64,000 bases of DNA from Aliidiomarina sanyensis (GTDB taxonomy: Bacteria > Pseudomonadota > Gammaproteobacteria > Enterobacterales > Alteromonadaceae). The notes under the pieces were generated by a model. It saw only the letters and a program-made list of their open reading frames with translations, was not told the origin of the DNA and made no database searches. Positions 55,341 through 64,000 of the stretch are shown here, one piece after another (within the stretch, counting starts at the first letter, position 1; every line of letters starts with the position of its first letter). The position numbers and the translations under genes were made by a program. The stretch lies in NCBI RefSeq assembly GCF_003987175.1, contig NZ_PIPM01000005.1, forward strand, positions 62,001 to 126,000, in the 5' to 3' direction.

Positions 55341-57848
55341 TTAGGCTTTCATCGCGCGCTCAATCAGCATCCGTACATATTCATGGTGCTGTGAAGCAGC
55401 CACATCAGAACGACGGGGTGCCCGCATCAGCTTGATGCGATTCAATTCGGCCACCGCAGCAGATTTACTCAGGTTGTCGTATTGCGATCCCCCCTCAAAG
55501 CCAGCAATGCTAATGAGCCGGTTCACATACTCAATCTGCAAGTTCTTGGCAGTGGTGGTCAATGGTTTATCACGCTGGAATACGGCGTCCGTTAGATCCT
55601 GCATAACCTCTTGCAGTGGATACGCATTGCCATAACGGGTGCTGTCCGTGATCCGCTGCATGACAAATGGGTGCAGAACATGGTTTAGCACGTTGCTTTG
55701 CATGCCCAAGACCATGGTGTGGAACGCTGGATCTTCGTTTTGTCCCCAGTGCCCGAACCCGCGACGTTGCTGTTGCATGTAGGCAAGCACTGGCTCCATT
55801 GAGCTCATTGCATCGGGTGCGAACACATAGTCACGCAGCACGCGCATTGCTTGTTTTTGCTCTTCGCGTGAAACGGGTGTAAATGGCTTCACATCATTTG
55901 CTTGGCCAACCACGGCTCGTTCCACATGAACGCCCCCAATTTGGCGTGAAACCACACCGGCCTGACTGGCGTAATGACCTGCTAAGCGCATTGCGGAGGT
56001 CCGAACGCGCTGGTGTGAACGTCCGTCAACCCGCGCGCGCTCGAGCAGCTCACCTAACGTATGATTTACCGTCACAAATCGGTCACGCGCATAGGCCACT
56101 GGATTCGAAGACATATCGCCGATCATTACGCGCGGGTCAATGTGTCGTCCCGGCGCGCGCATATCATCCGCATCGTTACCAAATGCCAACTCATGCTCAT
56201 GGGAACGGCTTAGGATAGACTCTAAGCGAGCTTCTTCGGCTTCAGCATCATCTAAGCCGACGCTGTAGCCAAATTCAATCGCCCAAATATCGTACGGACC
56301 GACCACGTATTGATAGAAGTCACCTTGTGGAGTACCGGGAGGTGCAATATTGACCGGTGCATAATCCATGACCGACCCAGTCAAAACGCCCTGAGTTAAT
56401 TCTGCATCATGAACTTGCTTCTCATCCCATAAGATCGAGGCTTTCATGTTGTGGTTGAGGCCTAATGTGTGACCGACTTCGTGCAGAATAACGTGAATGA
56501 GTGCCTGACGAAGCAGCTCATTGTTGTCCATGTCTTCACCCTCAAGTAGGCCTGACATGGCACCACCGGCAATCAGATCCGTGTGGATCTTGTGCCCTTG
56601 TGAACAATACAGAGCGTTGTCGTGGGCATGTGAATGACTTTCCCCATAGAGTTGGTCCTCAATCCACCGATTACTCATGTAGACGTATTCCATCATGATA
56701 TCAGCGGCAATAATTTGTCCCGTCAATGGGTGGGCAATGGATGGTCCATAGCCACCAAATGGAGGACGTGGCGAGGAGGTCCAACGGATCACGTTGTAAT
56801 TAATATCGCCCGAGTCCCATTCAGCATCATCCGGTTGAATCCGAACTTCAATGGCGTTTTTAAAACCAGCCGCCTCAAATGCTTTATTCCAACCTAAGAC
56901 ACCTTCGGCTACGGTGTCACGCCACTCCTCTGGGGTGGTGTTCTCGATCCACCAGACGATAGGCTCAACTGGCTCAGATAACTCTGCGTCAGGGTCTTTT
57001 TTTACCAAATGCCAGCGATTGATGACATCGTTGAATGGAGCCCAGTCGGCACTGGTCATGTTGTCAAACTGCTGGGTGAAATATCCGACGCGCGCATCGT
57101 CACGACGCGGCTGAAAATCGTTTTCTGGAACAGCAATAAACGAGTGTTGAAGCTTAATGCTGATTGAGCGTGGATCCGTGATGGCTGATGAACCCCAGAC
57201 CGTTGGGTTCTGATTATTGAAGACATAATCAACGATCACGTCCATGTTGTCAGGGTACACACGTTTGTTGACGATACGGCTTTGTTCTTTATTGAGATTT
57301 CCCAACGAGAACGCTGGTCCCGACTGACCCGGGTTTGCCCACGGTGTGACTCGGTGCAGGGCTTCGCTCAAAAACAAATCTTGCGCATTCAAAAGAATGC
57401 GGCCGTCTTCTTCTACCCGAATGCGTAAGCTTGCGAGCACGGCTTCGCTAATGTTTGCATCCGAAGCGCGTGATAGCGCTGAATCTGGATCAAACTGGAA
57501 GCGGTCATTTCGGGTTACGATGTCAATGCGATTGAAGTAGCGACGAAATTCAATCAGTTTCGTTTCCCGGTAATTACCACGGAAATGACCGGCTTCGACC
57601 ACACCATCTGCGGTGGTTGCAAAGTAGATAAATGGCGTGTCGAGCTGACTTTCGTCAATCGAAAGCATGAGCTCGCCCGTCTCGGTATTTTGATAAAAAT
57701 TAAACAATCCCTGATGGGCTGTAAGATCTTTCACATAATCTGCGTAGGACTTTTCGTCATTGTTGCCATTTTCAGGTGGCGTATCCGCAAACGCAGGGCC
57801 AGCGAGCAGCAAGCACAGGATACTGCTGGCAAGGAGTGTTTTTTTCAT
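55341..57848 (-). CDS. Exported zinc metalloprotease with HExxHxxGxxH motif (DUF5117-type)
   Basis: This 835-residue protein has a Sec signal peptide (residues 1-21, ending PAFA). A large N-terminal domain starts FNFYQNTETGELMLSIDESQLDTPFIYF, the pattern of DUF5117-containing zinc metalloproteases. The metzincin-like zinc site is H456-E-V-G-H460-TLGLNH466, followed by MDYAPVNIAPPG, which may be a Met-turn. The C-terminal part is long and helical. Substrates are unknown. I chose the ATG at 57848 (MKKTLLASS) with AAGGAAG upstream. A start 42 bases earlier would not give a good signal peptide. Confidence 0.88.
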   Translation of the reverse strand: MKKTLLASSILCLLLAGPAFADTPPENGNNDEKSYADYVKDLTAHQGLFNFYQNTETGELMLSIDESQLDTPFIYFATTADGVVEAGHFRGNYRETKLIEFRRYFNRIDIVTRNDRFQFDPDSALSRASDANISEAVLASLRIRVEEDGRILLNAQDLFLSEALHRVTPWANPGQSGPAFSLGNLNKEQSRIVNKRVYPDNMDVIVDYVFNNQNPTVWGSSAITDPRSISIKLQHSFIAVPENDFQPRRDDARVGYFTQQFDNMTSADWAPFNDVINRWHLVKKDPDAELSEPVEPIVWWIENTTPEEWRDTVAEGVLGWNKAFEAAGFKNAIEVRIQPDDAEWDSGDINYNVIRWTSSPRPPFGGYGPSIAHPLTGQIIAADIMMEYVYMSNRWIEDQLYGESHSHAHDNALYCSQGHKIHTDLIAGGAMSGLLEGEDMDNNELLRQALIHVILHEVGHTLGLNHNMKASILWDEKQVHDAELTQGVLTGSVMDYAPVNIAPPGTPQGDFYQYVVGPYDIWAIEFGYSVGLDDAEAEEARLESILSRSHEHELAFGNDADDMRAPGRHIDPRVMIGDMSSNPVAYARDRFVTVNHTLGELLERARVDGRSHQRVRTSAMRLAGHYASQAGVVSRQIGGVHVERAVVGQANDVKPFTPVSREEQKQAMRVLRDYVFAPDAMSSMEPVLAYMQQQRRGFGHWGQNEDPAFHTMVLGMQSNVLNHVLHPFVMQRITDSTRYGNAYPLQEVMQDLTDAVFQRDKPLTTTAKNLQIEYVNRLISIAGFEGGSQYDNLSKSAAVAELNRIKLMRAPRRSDVAASQHHEYVRMLIERAMKA

Positions 57849-57917
57849 TGTGGCTTCCTTGGTGTTGTGGGGGCACACGACACAATTCATGTGTGAGCGT
57901 GTCTAAATTACGCTCTG

Positions 57918-57947
57918 ATTCTAGCGAGTGCAGGGGGTAAAAGACAA
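57918..57947 (-). promoter_or_regulatory. Predicted promoter of the zinc metalloprotease gene
   Basis: On the minus strand TTGTCT (57942-57947) and TAGAAT (57918-57923) are 18 bases apart, about 70 bases before the start codon. Confidence 0.6.
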
Positions 57948-58027
57948 AACGAAAACGTAAAAAAATGTGTTTTTGCGGTAAATTGACCGCTATTGTTGGC
58001 TAATTGCATTCAGAAAGCAGGGAAGAC

Positions 58028-59836
58028 ATGATTCGTTTAACGCACTTAAAACGCGATATTGTGGCAGCGGTGCGCTACCATCGGAAGCCGCTCCTCGCAT
58101 TCCATTTATATTTTGCACTTTTTGCCTTTGCGCTATGGGCACCGGTGACCGGCTGGTTACTTCAGGGCCTGATCTATGTGTCGGGTGAGCCGGCCATTGG
58201 AAACGAAGCGCTACTTGCCTTCGCGGTAACGCCAGTGGGTGGAACGTGGATCCTGCTCGCGCTGACCTTTGCCGCGGTGCTTATTTTCTTCCAACACGCG
58301 GGCATGATGCTGATTGCGAGCCGAGATGCTCGGGGGCGTTTTCACTCTGCAACATCGGCTTTGTGGCAGGTGGTCTTGCGACTTCCGAAGTTACTGCTGC
58401 TCGGCTTGATTCAGGTGATGACGCACTTAATCTTGGCGCTTCCAGTGATTGCGCTCGTTGCGTTTTCCTTTCAAGCCCTGCTCGGGGCGTATGATATTTA
58501 TTATGTCATCAATGTACGCCCAGTCGAGTTTTGGCAGTTCCTTGGGGTACTTGGCTTTGCTGTTGTGTTACTCGTGGCCGTGAATGGAAATCTCTACCTT
58601 CGTTGGATGTTGGCTTTACCGATTTTGCTGATGGAACATGAGCGTCCATGGGTTGCTTTGCGCCGTAGTGCGGAGTTGACTCGCAGTGTGCGTTTGCGAC
58701 TGGCAATCATCGTGGTGTCTGTAGCGGCGGTCGTGGCGGTCATTCCGGTGCTTGTCTCCTTGTTGTTTGATGGCATGGGCTGGCTGTTGCTTTCTATTCT
58801 GCCGGAGCACTACGCGGTGCAAATTGGGATTCTGCTCGTTCTACTTGCATTGTTTGCAGCGGTAAACCTCCTTGCAGCATTCTTTGGTGTGAGTGTAAAC
58901 AGCCTACTGACCCTGAAGATTTACCATCGCCGCTGCCAACGCGCGCGTGGAGTGACCGTCGATCATGAACCTCGGTATGCGGGTTGGTGTGCCGCTGGCG
59001 TCGAATTCGCGGTCGTGGTGATCGCCGTTGCCCACTTGGTGCTTGCACTCAACGCGTTTTCCGATCAGGAGGAGATTCTCAATATTGCGCATCGAGGAAA
59101 CTCTTGGGATGCGCCGGAGAATACGCTCGCGGCGATCGAGCGCGCTATCCAGGATGGTGCGGATTATATTGAGCTGGATGTCCGGCATACCGCCGATGGG
59201 GTGCTGGTTCTTAAACACGACCGCGATATGCTGCGGGTTGCGGGAGACCCTCGAGCCATCTGGGAGATCCGCTTCGAGGAACTTCGTGCTCTGGATGCTG
59301 GAAGTTGGTTTGATCCAGCATTTGCCGGTGAGCCGGTGCCGACTCTGGCGGAAGCGGTCGAGGTCATTCGCGGACGCGCGGGGCTGTATCTTGAAACCAA
59401 AGGGGCCCCACAAATGCCTCACTTGGTGCCGATGGTCATGGAAGAGCTCGCGTCACTCGATATGCTGGAAGACACCATATTTGCATCACTCTCCGTGCAG
59501 GACCTGATCCAAGCAAAGCAGCTGCAACCAGATCTACGGACCAGTTTGCTGGTCCATACGGCCGTTGGGGTGGTGGAGCGCCAACCGTTTGAAATACTCG
59601 CCATGCGGGACGCTCTGGTGACGCCGGCACGGTTAAGTCGGGTGCGCAGGCAAGGGCAGGCGCTGCATGTCTGGACAGTGAACGATCCACACCACATGAG
59701 ACGCTTTCTCGATGTTGGCGTGGATGGCATCATTACCGACCGGCCTGATGTCTTGGCGGACATGATGCGCGAACGCGCTGAGATGAATCGAGCCGAGCGA
59801 TTGCTGATGCGTTTGCGTTACTGGTTATGGGATTAA
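58028..59836 (+). CDS. Glycerophosphodiester phosphodiesterase with N-terminal membrane domain
   Basis: This 602-residue protein has an N-terminal polytopic domain (about 20-335) with about eight helices, resembling the glycerophosphoryl diester phosphodiesterase membrane domain. A C-terminal GDPD barrel follows (about 350-595). The active site is intact: H355-R-G, ENTLAAI, the E-x-D pair in YIELDVRHTADG and the His in VLKHDRD. The end reads HVWTVND...GVDGIITDRPDVL. It should hydrolyse deacylated phospholipid headgroup diesters near the membrane. The start at 58028 has AGGGAAG upstream and is preferred to an ATG 24 bases before. It diverges from the metalloprotease gene. Confidence 0.9.
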   Translation: MIRLTHLKRDIVAAVRYHRKPLLAFHLYFALFAFALWAPVTGWLLQGLIYVSGEPAIGNEALLAFAVTPVGGTWILLALTFAAVLIFFQHAGMMLIASRDARGRFHSATSALWQVVLRLPKLLLLGLIQVMTHLILALPVIALVAFSFQALLGAYDIYYVINVRPVEFWQFLGVLGFAVVLLVAVNGNLYLRWMLALPILLMEHERPWVALRRSAELTRSVRLRLAIIVVSVAAVVAVIPVLVSLLFDGMGWLLLSILPEHYAVQIGILLVLLALFAAVNLLAAFFGVSVNSLLTLKIYHRRCQRARGVTVDHEPRYAGWCAAGVEFAVVVIAVAHLVLALNAFSDQEEILNIAHRGNSWDAPENTLAAIERAIQDGADYIELDVRHTADGVLVLKHDRDMLRVAGDPRAIWEIRFEELRALDAGSWFDPAFAGEPVPTLAEAVEVIRGRAGLYLETKGAPQMPHLVPMVMEELASLDMLEDTIFASLSVQDLIQAKQLQPDLRTSLLVHTAVGVVERQPFEILAMRDALVTPARLSRVRRQGQALHVWTVNDPHHMRRFLDVGVDGIITDRPDVLADMMRERAEMNRAERLLMRLRYWLWD

Positions 59837-59867
59837 TTCAATCGACACAGTCAAAGGGGTACATTGT

Positions 59868-60350
59868 ATGGAACACACCTACATCATGGCATCTCCCATT
59901 GGTGATCTTGAATTGATGGCCAACGACGAGCACATTTTAGCGGTTTCATTTGTCGCTCCGAGTGTGCCGAATGCGGCGCCCATTTCGGCACCAACCCTCG
60001 GTGTGCTGGCGCAGTTAAAAGAAGAGCTTGAGGCTTATTTTGCGGGCACATTGGAGCGATTCAGCGTCCCACTCGCACCCCAGGGGACTGTGTTCCAACA
60101 GGAAGTGTGGACTGTCCTGAAAGATATTCCATACGGCGAAACGATGTCGTATCGCGAGCTCGCCCAAGCGGTCGGGCGCCCCAAAGGGTACCAGGCGGTC
60201 GGGCAGGCTAATGGGCGTAACCCGATTGGCATTTTGATTCCCTGCCACCGAGTGATTAACGCGGATGGCGGGCTCGGAGGCTATGCCGGTGGTATTGAGC
60301 GAAAGGCATGGCTTTTGCGTCATGAACTTCGGAAGGTATCTGGGTTCTGA
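59868..60350 (+). CDS. ogt: Methylated-DNA-[protein]-cysteine S-methyltransferase
   Basis: This 160-residue suicide repair protein takes alkyl groups from O6-methylguanine onto Cys126 in the IPCHRVI motif. The helix-turn-helix part (GTVFQQEVWTVLKDIPYGETMSYRELAQAVGRPKGYQAVGQANGRNP) and the end GGYAGGIERKAWLLRHE are complete. There is no Ada regulatory domain, so it is the Ogt type. It follows the GDPD gene by 31 bases and may share its transcript. Confidence 0.95.
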   Translation: MEHTYIMASPIGDLELMANDEHILAVSFVAPSVPNAAPISAPTLGVLAQLKEELEAYFAGTLERFSVPLAPQGTVFQQEVWTVLKDIPYGETMSYRELAQAVGRPKGYQAVGQANGRNPIGILIPCHRVINADGGLGGYAGGIERKAWLLRHELRKVSGF

Positions 60351-60407
60351 TGGAAATAACAGCTTCTTTTCCACATTGAATAACCGATAAGGAACGAATA
60401 GATAACC

Positions 60408-61004
60408 ATGAGTTGGCTTTGGAGTATTCGAGTTGCTGCGCTGTGTGCCATGGTGATCATGTTGAGTGCGTGCGGTCGGGCAGCAGACTCGCGAAGTAGT
60501 TGGCCTGAGGGTGAATTGCCCACCATTGCCCATATGCAGCGCATTATGAACGATTTTCAATTGGGTCAGTGGCGCGGATGTAATGTGGATATGGAGCGAG
60601 GTTCTATTCTTGGCGTCGCGGGCTATCAGAACTATTGGGTGTGCCGGGGAACCACATCGTCGGAGCATCGCTATGCCATTACGATTTTTGCTGCGCCTGG
60701 GAATGAAACGGGACAACAAATTCGCTTGGAGTTTCGTCGCGGGTATGAACCGGGGATGATTGCGCTCTTAGGGGTATTTTTTCACCTCGCAGGGGTCGAC
60801 CATCCGGATGAACGAATGCGGATGCGCTCCGATGTCAGCCGCTATCTAATCACGCCTCCGGACATTCGCGACATGGTACAAGCGAGTCTTACGCCCAACA
60901 ACCTGATTATGTACATGGGTTACAACATGCCAAGATCCGGTTACACCACGCTGGAAATTAATGCGCGGCCGCAAATCGTCGAACTGGATGCGCTCGCAGA
61001 CTAA
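60408..61004 (+). CDS. Predicted lipoprotein of unknown function
   Basis: This 198-residue protein has a lipoprotein signal peptide with lipobox LSAC (Cys22). A conserved-looking region begins WRGCNVDMERGSILGVAGYQNYWVCRGTT, with two more cysteines that could pair. The rest is mixed, with a hydrophobic patch at about 118-130 (GMIALLGVFFHLAGV). I do not recognise a family. GGAACG lies upstream of the ATG. The stop codon is in the loop of a terminator-like hairpin. Confidence 0.75.
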   Translation: MSWLWSIRVAALCAMVIMLSACGRAADSRSSWPEGELPTIAHMQRIMNDFQLGQWRGCNVDMERGSILGVAGYQNYWVCRGTTSSEHRYAITIFAAPGNETGQQIRLEFRRGYEPGMIALLGVFFHLAGVDHPDERMRMRSDVSRYLITPPDIRDMVQASLTPNNLIMYMGYNMPRSGYTTLEINARPQIVELDALAD

Positions 61005-61020
61005 CGCATCCAGTATTTTA
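60984..61020 (+). terminator. Terminator-like hairpin at the end of the lipoprotein gene
   Basis: CTGGATGCG (60984-60992) pairs with CGCATCCAG (61005-61013) around a 12-base loop that includes the stop codon, followed by TATTTTA. The convergent RND gene ends 16 bases further. Confidence 0.7.
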
Positions 61021-61028
61021 TCGGTTGG

Positions 61029-64000
61029 TTAGGCTGGATTACCCTCGCGGCCATGCAAGATCAGCGAGTACATCACCGGAACCACAATCAAGGTCAGCAG
61101 GGTCGCAAAGCCTAATCCAAACATAATGGTCACCGCCATGCTGGCAAAGAAGGCGTCGAATAACAACGGAATCATGCCAAGAATGGTCGTAATCGCAGCC
61201 ATGGTGACCGGGCGAACACGGCTAATTGCCGCATCTTGCAAGGCTTGAACGGGCGCTTTTCCACTGCGAGCCTCGGTGTTAACTTGCTCCACCAAAACAA
61301 TCCCATTTTTGATCACCATCCCGGTGAGACTGAGAATGCCCAGCAGGGCCATAAAGGTGAACGACTGCCCGGTGAGCAACAGACCTAAGGTCACACCGAT
61401 GATGCTCAGTGGGACTGTGGTCCAAATCACCAAGGCCTTGCGCGTTGAGCTGAAGAGCAGAACGGTGATGATAAACATCGCCAAGTAGCCGAGCGGCAAC
61501 GATGCAAAAACGGCTCCACGGGCGTCACTGGATGCCTCATGTTCACCGCCCCAAGCCAGTTCATACCCTTGCGGGACAGGCATGGCTTCGATCGCAGGGC
61601 GAACCCGGGCAAACATTTGTGCTGGGGTTTCATGATGCAATGGATCTGCATCCGCCATCACGGTCAACGTTCGTTTGCGGTCTCGTCGTTGAATCACGCC
61701 GTCCTCCCAATCTAACGGCATATCATCGATCACTTGGGCGATCGGCACGTACCGATTCAGGGCAGGACTGAATACTTGAATGTCTTGCCATTGTTCCAAA
61801 TACACTCGTTCTTGCTCCGGTGCGCGGACGATAATAGGCAATAAATCCGTTCCATCACGATACACACCGACCCGTTTACCTCGGAAGTTGGCAAGAAGGA
61901 GGTCATCAACATCTTGTTTTGTCACGCCGACGCGCCGGGCACTGGTTTCATTAAACTGAGGACGCAAGACTTTGGTGCGTTCCCGCCAGTTATCTCGAAC
62001 AAAACTCAGCCCCGGATCATCGAGTAAAATCTGCTGGGCTTGGGCGGACAGTTGGCGCAAGATATCGGGATCAGGACCAGAAAAACGGACTTCGACCGCC
62101 GCTTTGACCGGTGGGCCGATCTCCATCCGTTTCAATTTGGTGCGGGCCTGTGGGTGATATTCTGCGAGATAGTCCCGAGTTGCTGCAATCATTGGCTCCA
62201 GATCGTCCGGACGATGGGTTCGAATGATCAGTTGGCCGTAATTCTCATTATCCAGCTCAACAATGTACGGTAGCGAAAAGCGCGGCGCACCGCGTCCGAT
62301 GGTTGTAGCCACTTGAGCCACTTTGGGCTGTTCGAGCAGCCAAGCCTCGGCGGCCTGCATGTCTTGCGAGGTTGCACGAATATCGGTCCCCTGGGGATAC
62401 CACATGTCCACAAAGAAGACCGGAGTGTTGGAGCTCGGGAAAAAGCTTTGTCGCACCGCACCAAAGCCAATCACACTGCTAATCAATAGAATACCCATTA
62501 AGCACATCGTGAGCAGACGATGTCGAAGACTCAACTGCAGCAATGCGCGATACCCATTGTAAATTGGTTTGTTGTAGAGCTCTGCCTCACTTTTCGCGAC
62601 GGGAATACCCTTGCGAAATAAGCGCTCACCCAAAAATGGAATCAGCAACAGCGCCGTGAGCCAACTTAAACCGAGCGATATCAGGAGAACCCAGAATAGC
62701 GCACCGGCAAATTCCCCGGTTGCATCTGAAGACAGTCCTATCGGGGCGAAAGCAATAATCGCGATGACTGTAGCCCCCAGCAAGGGGAGCGCATTTTGAC
62801 GAATCACATCCTGCGCTGCGCGAAGGCGGGTTTGCCCTTTTTGTACGCCAACGAGCATTCCCTCGGTAATCACAATCGCGTTATCGACCAACATCCCGAG
62901 TGCGATAATCAGAGCACCCAAGGAAACTCGGTGGAGATTAATTCCACCCAGATACATGAAGATAAATGTACCGAGCACCGTCAACAGCAAGACGAAACCA
63001 ATCAGAAAACCACTCCGCAGACCCATGGTGAGGAGCAACGCCACCATCACAATGACGACGGCTTGAGCGAGGTTCAACAAAAAGCCGGAGACCGAGCGCT
63101 GGACTTCTTCGGGTTGATTGTATATCGGGGTCAGCTCCATACCGATTGGCGTTGCATAGTTTAATTCCGCAATGCGTTGATTTAATTGTGCGCCGACATT
63201 CACCACATTGACATCACGGGCAAATGACACTCCAATCCAAAGCGCAGGCTCGCCATTGAAGCGAAGTAGGTTGGTCGGAATGGGCTCAAGCTGCCGATAG
63301 ATATTTGCGACATCGCCTAGCAGAATTTGCTCGCGCGCGCCGGGATTGCTGATAATTAAATCACGTAGTTGTTCAACCGAGGTGAACTCGCCACTGGTCG
63401 CGAAACGGACCGCGTCATCTTGCAAGCGAACGCGACCTGCGTTCGACACTGTGTTTTGGGTCGCCAGAAGCTCATAAATTCGTTGCGGTGGGATTCCCAA
63501 ATTTGCGAGCCGCGCGCGTGAGACCTCCGCAACCACTTGCTCTCGTTGTTCTCCAGCAATTACCACCTTGGCGACGCCCGGCACCAGTGCGAGCTCGCGG
63601 CGCAGGTACTTGGCATGATCGCGCAGTGAGGGGAGGCTATACCCGTCACCTGTTAGTGCCAGCAAAACGCCATAGACATCGGAAAAATCATCATTTACGA
63701 CAACCGGGCCAGCACCGGGAGGGAGATAGCGAGCGTAGTCATTTACTTTGCGACGCAATTCATCCCAGATTTGCGCCAGTTCCTGCGCACGGTATTGATC
63801 CTGCATTTCGACCATGATTTGGCTCTGGCCTGCGGTGGACGTGGAGGTAATGTGGCGAATATAAGGTAATTCTTGTAATGCATTTTCAAGCGGAACGGTG
63901 ATTTCCTCTTCCACTTGCTGTGGCGAGGCCCCTGGGTAGGGTGTAACCACCAAGGCTTGCTTAATTGTGAACTCAGGATCTTCTAGACGACCCAAGTTTT
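61029..64000 (-). CDS. RND efflux permease, C-terminal part (5' end outside window)
   Basis: The frame stays open to the right edge, giving about 990 residues of an RND permease that lacks only its first residues, up to a conserved LGRLEDPEFTIK segment near the N-terminus. Two repeats, each with a large periplasmic loop and membrane helices, are seen. The helix 4 proton-relay region reads GMLVDNAIVITEGMLVG, with VDN where AcrB has VDD. GEREQ-like pore segments follow, and LTLIVVPVMYSLI is at the end. The substrate cannot be told. The partner membrane-fusion protein would be expected upstream, outside the window. Confidence 0.93.
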   Translation of the reverse strand, partial: NLGRLEDPEFTIKQALVVTPYPGASPQQVEEEITVPLENALQELPYIRHITSTSTAGQSQIMVEMQDQYRAQELAQIWDELRRKVNDYARYLPPGAGPVVVNDDFSDVYGVLLALTGDGYSLPSLRDHAKYLRRELALVPGVAKVVIAGEQREQVVAEVSRARLANLGIPPQRIYELLATQNTVSNAGRVRLQDDAVRFATSGEFTSVEQLRDLIISNPGAREQILLGDVANIYRQLEPIPTNLLRFNGEPALWIGVSFARDVNVVNVGAQLNQRIAELNYATPIGMELTPIYNQPEEVQRSVSGFLLNLAQAVVIVMVALLLTMGLRSGFLIGFVLLLTVLGTFIFMYLGGINLHRVSLGALIIALGMLVDNAIVITEGMLVGVQKGQTRLRAAQDVIRQNALPLLGATVIAIIAFAPIGLSSDATGEFAGALFWVLLISLGLSWLTALLLIPFLGERLFRKGIPVAKSEAELYNKPIYNGYRALLQLSLRHRLLTMCLMGILLISSVIGFGAVRQSFFPSSNTPVFFVDMWYPQGTDIRATSQDMQAAEAWLLEQPKVAQVATTIGRGAPRFSLPYIVELDNENYGQLIIRTHRPDDLEPMIAATRDYLAEYHPQARTKLKRMEIGPPVKAAVEVRFSGPDPDILRQLSAQAQQILLDDPGLSFVRDNWRERTKVLRPQFNETSARRVGVTKQDVDDLLLANFRGKRVGVYRDGTDLLPIIVRAPEQERVYLEQWQDIQVFSPALNRYVPIAQVIDDMPLDWEDGVIQRRDRKRTLTVMADADPLHHETPAQMFARVRPAIEAMPVPQGYELAWGGEHEASSDARGAVFASLPLGYLAMFIITVLLFSSTRKALVIWTTVPLSIIGVTLGLLLTGQSFTFMALLGILSLTGMVIKNGIVLVEQVNTEARSGKAPVQALQDAAISRVRPVTMAAITTILGMIPLLFDAFFASMAVTIMFGLGFATLLTLIVVPVMYSLILHGREGNPA

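Noticed and set aside
57975-57990. GCGGT-AAATTG-ACCGC palindrome before the GDPD gene
   Set aside because: Half-sites are only 5 bases and no promoter can be placed around it with confidence.

Overview
The window looks like part of a chromosome of a marine-type gammaproteobacterium. From gene content and order I would guess Alteromonadales, perhaps the Idiomarinaceae, but that is an inference that needs a 16S or marker-protein search. Everything is housekeeping DNA with typical chromosomal gene packing. I see no insertion sequence, prophage, CRISPR array, tRNA or rRNA, no stretch over 300 bases without a gene, and no frameshifted gene. Evidence for the lineage is a cytochrome bc1 operon with a PVWY Qo motif, the SspA/SspB pair, LpoA, an E. 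coli-like dcw cluster, and the mutT-yacG-zapD-coaE-pilDCBA-nadC-ampDE-pdhR-aceEF-lpd order, which follows the 2-minute region of E. coli with insertions and losses.

Layout. 1-661: end of rplM and rpsI. 910-4688: petABC (bc1 complex), then sspA-sspB. 4772-8109 (minus): lpoA-yraN-diaA-dolP, an envelope and replication-control group. 8206-9474 (plus): rsmI and the RNase P RNA gene rnpB. 9504-11690 (minus): a membrane GGDEF/EAL protein. 11875-29861 (plus): the complete dcw cluster mraZ-rsmH-ftsL-ftsI-murE-murF-mraY-murD-ftsW-murG-murC-ddl-ftsQ-ftsA-ftsZ and lpxC, mostly with overlapping start and stop codons. 29911-34456: dciA (minus), then an M23 peptidase, secA and mutT (plus). 34500-41335 (minus): yacG, zapD, coaE, a compact type IV pilus set pilDCBA, nadC and a membrane-anchored retropepsin-like protease. 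41462-49787 (plus): ampD-ampE and pdhR-aceE-aceF-lpd, with a PdhR operator upstream of pdhR. 49942-64000: a looser region with several lipoproteins, ribA, two large zinc metallopeptidases, an NAPE-PLD-like metallo-hydrolase, a glycerophosphodiesterase with a membrane domain, a DNA-alkyl methyltransferase and the C-terminal part of an RND efflux permease that runs off the right edge.

How the genes fit together. The dcw genes make lipid II from UDP-MurNAc, flip it and polymerise it at the FtsZ ring. LpoA, AmpD, ZapD and the M23 peptidase are partners in wall synthesis, recycling and division. LpxC commits carbon to lipid A. DciA and DiaA act in replication initiation. SecA exports the many lipoproteins and periplasmic enzymes. 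The pdh operon feeds acetyl-CoA into respiration that ends partly at the bc1 complex.

I did not find a clearly new biological system. The observations most worth a second look are: a PilB-type ATPase lacking the N-terminal domain, a metallo-hydrolase with Glu in place of a metal-binding Asp, a perfect 9-9-9 inverted repeat just before ampD, an M23 peptidase in the place secM holds in E. coli, a retropepsin-like protease between nadC and ampD, highly charged E2 linkers, a 20-base tandem duplication across a stop codon, and two small unassigned proteins at 53476-54041.
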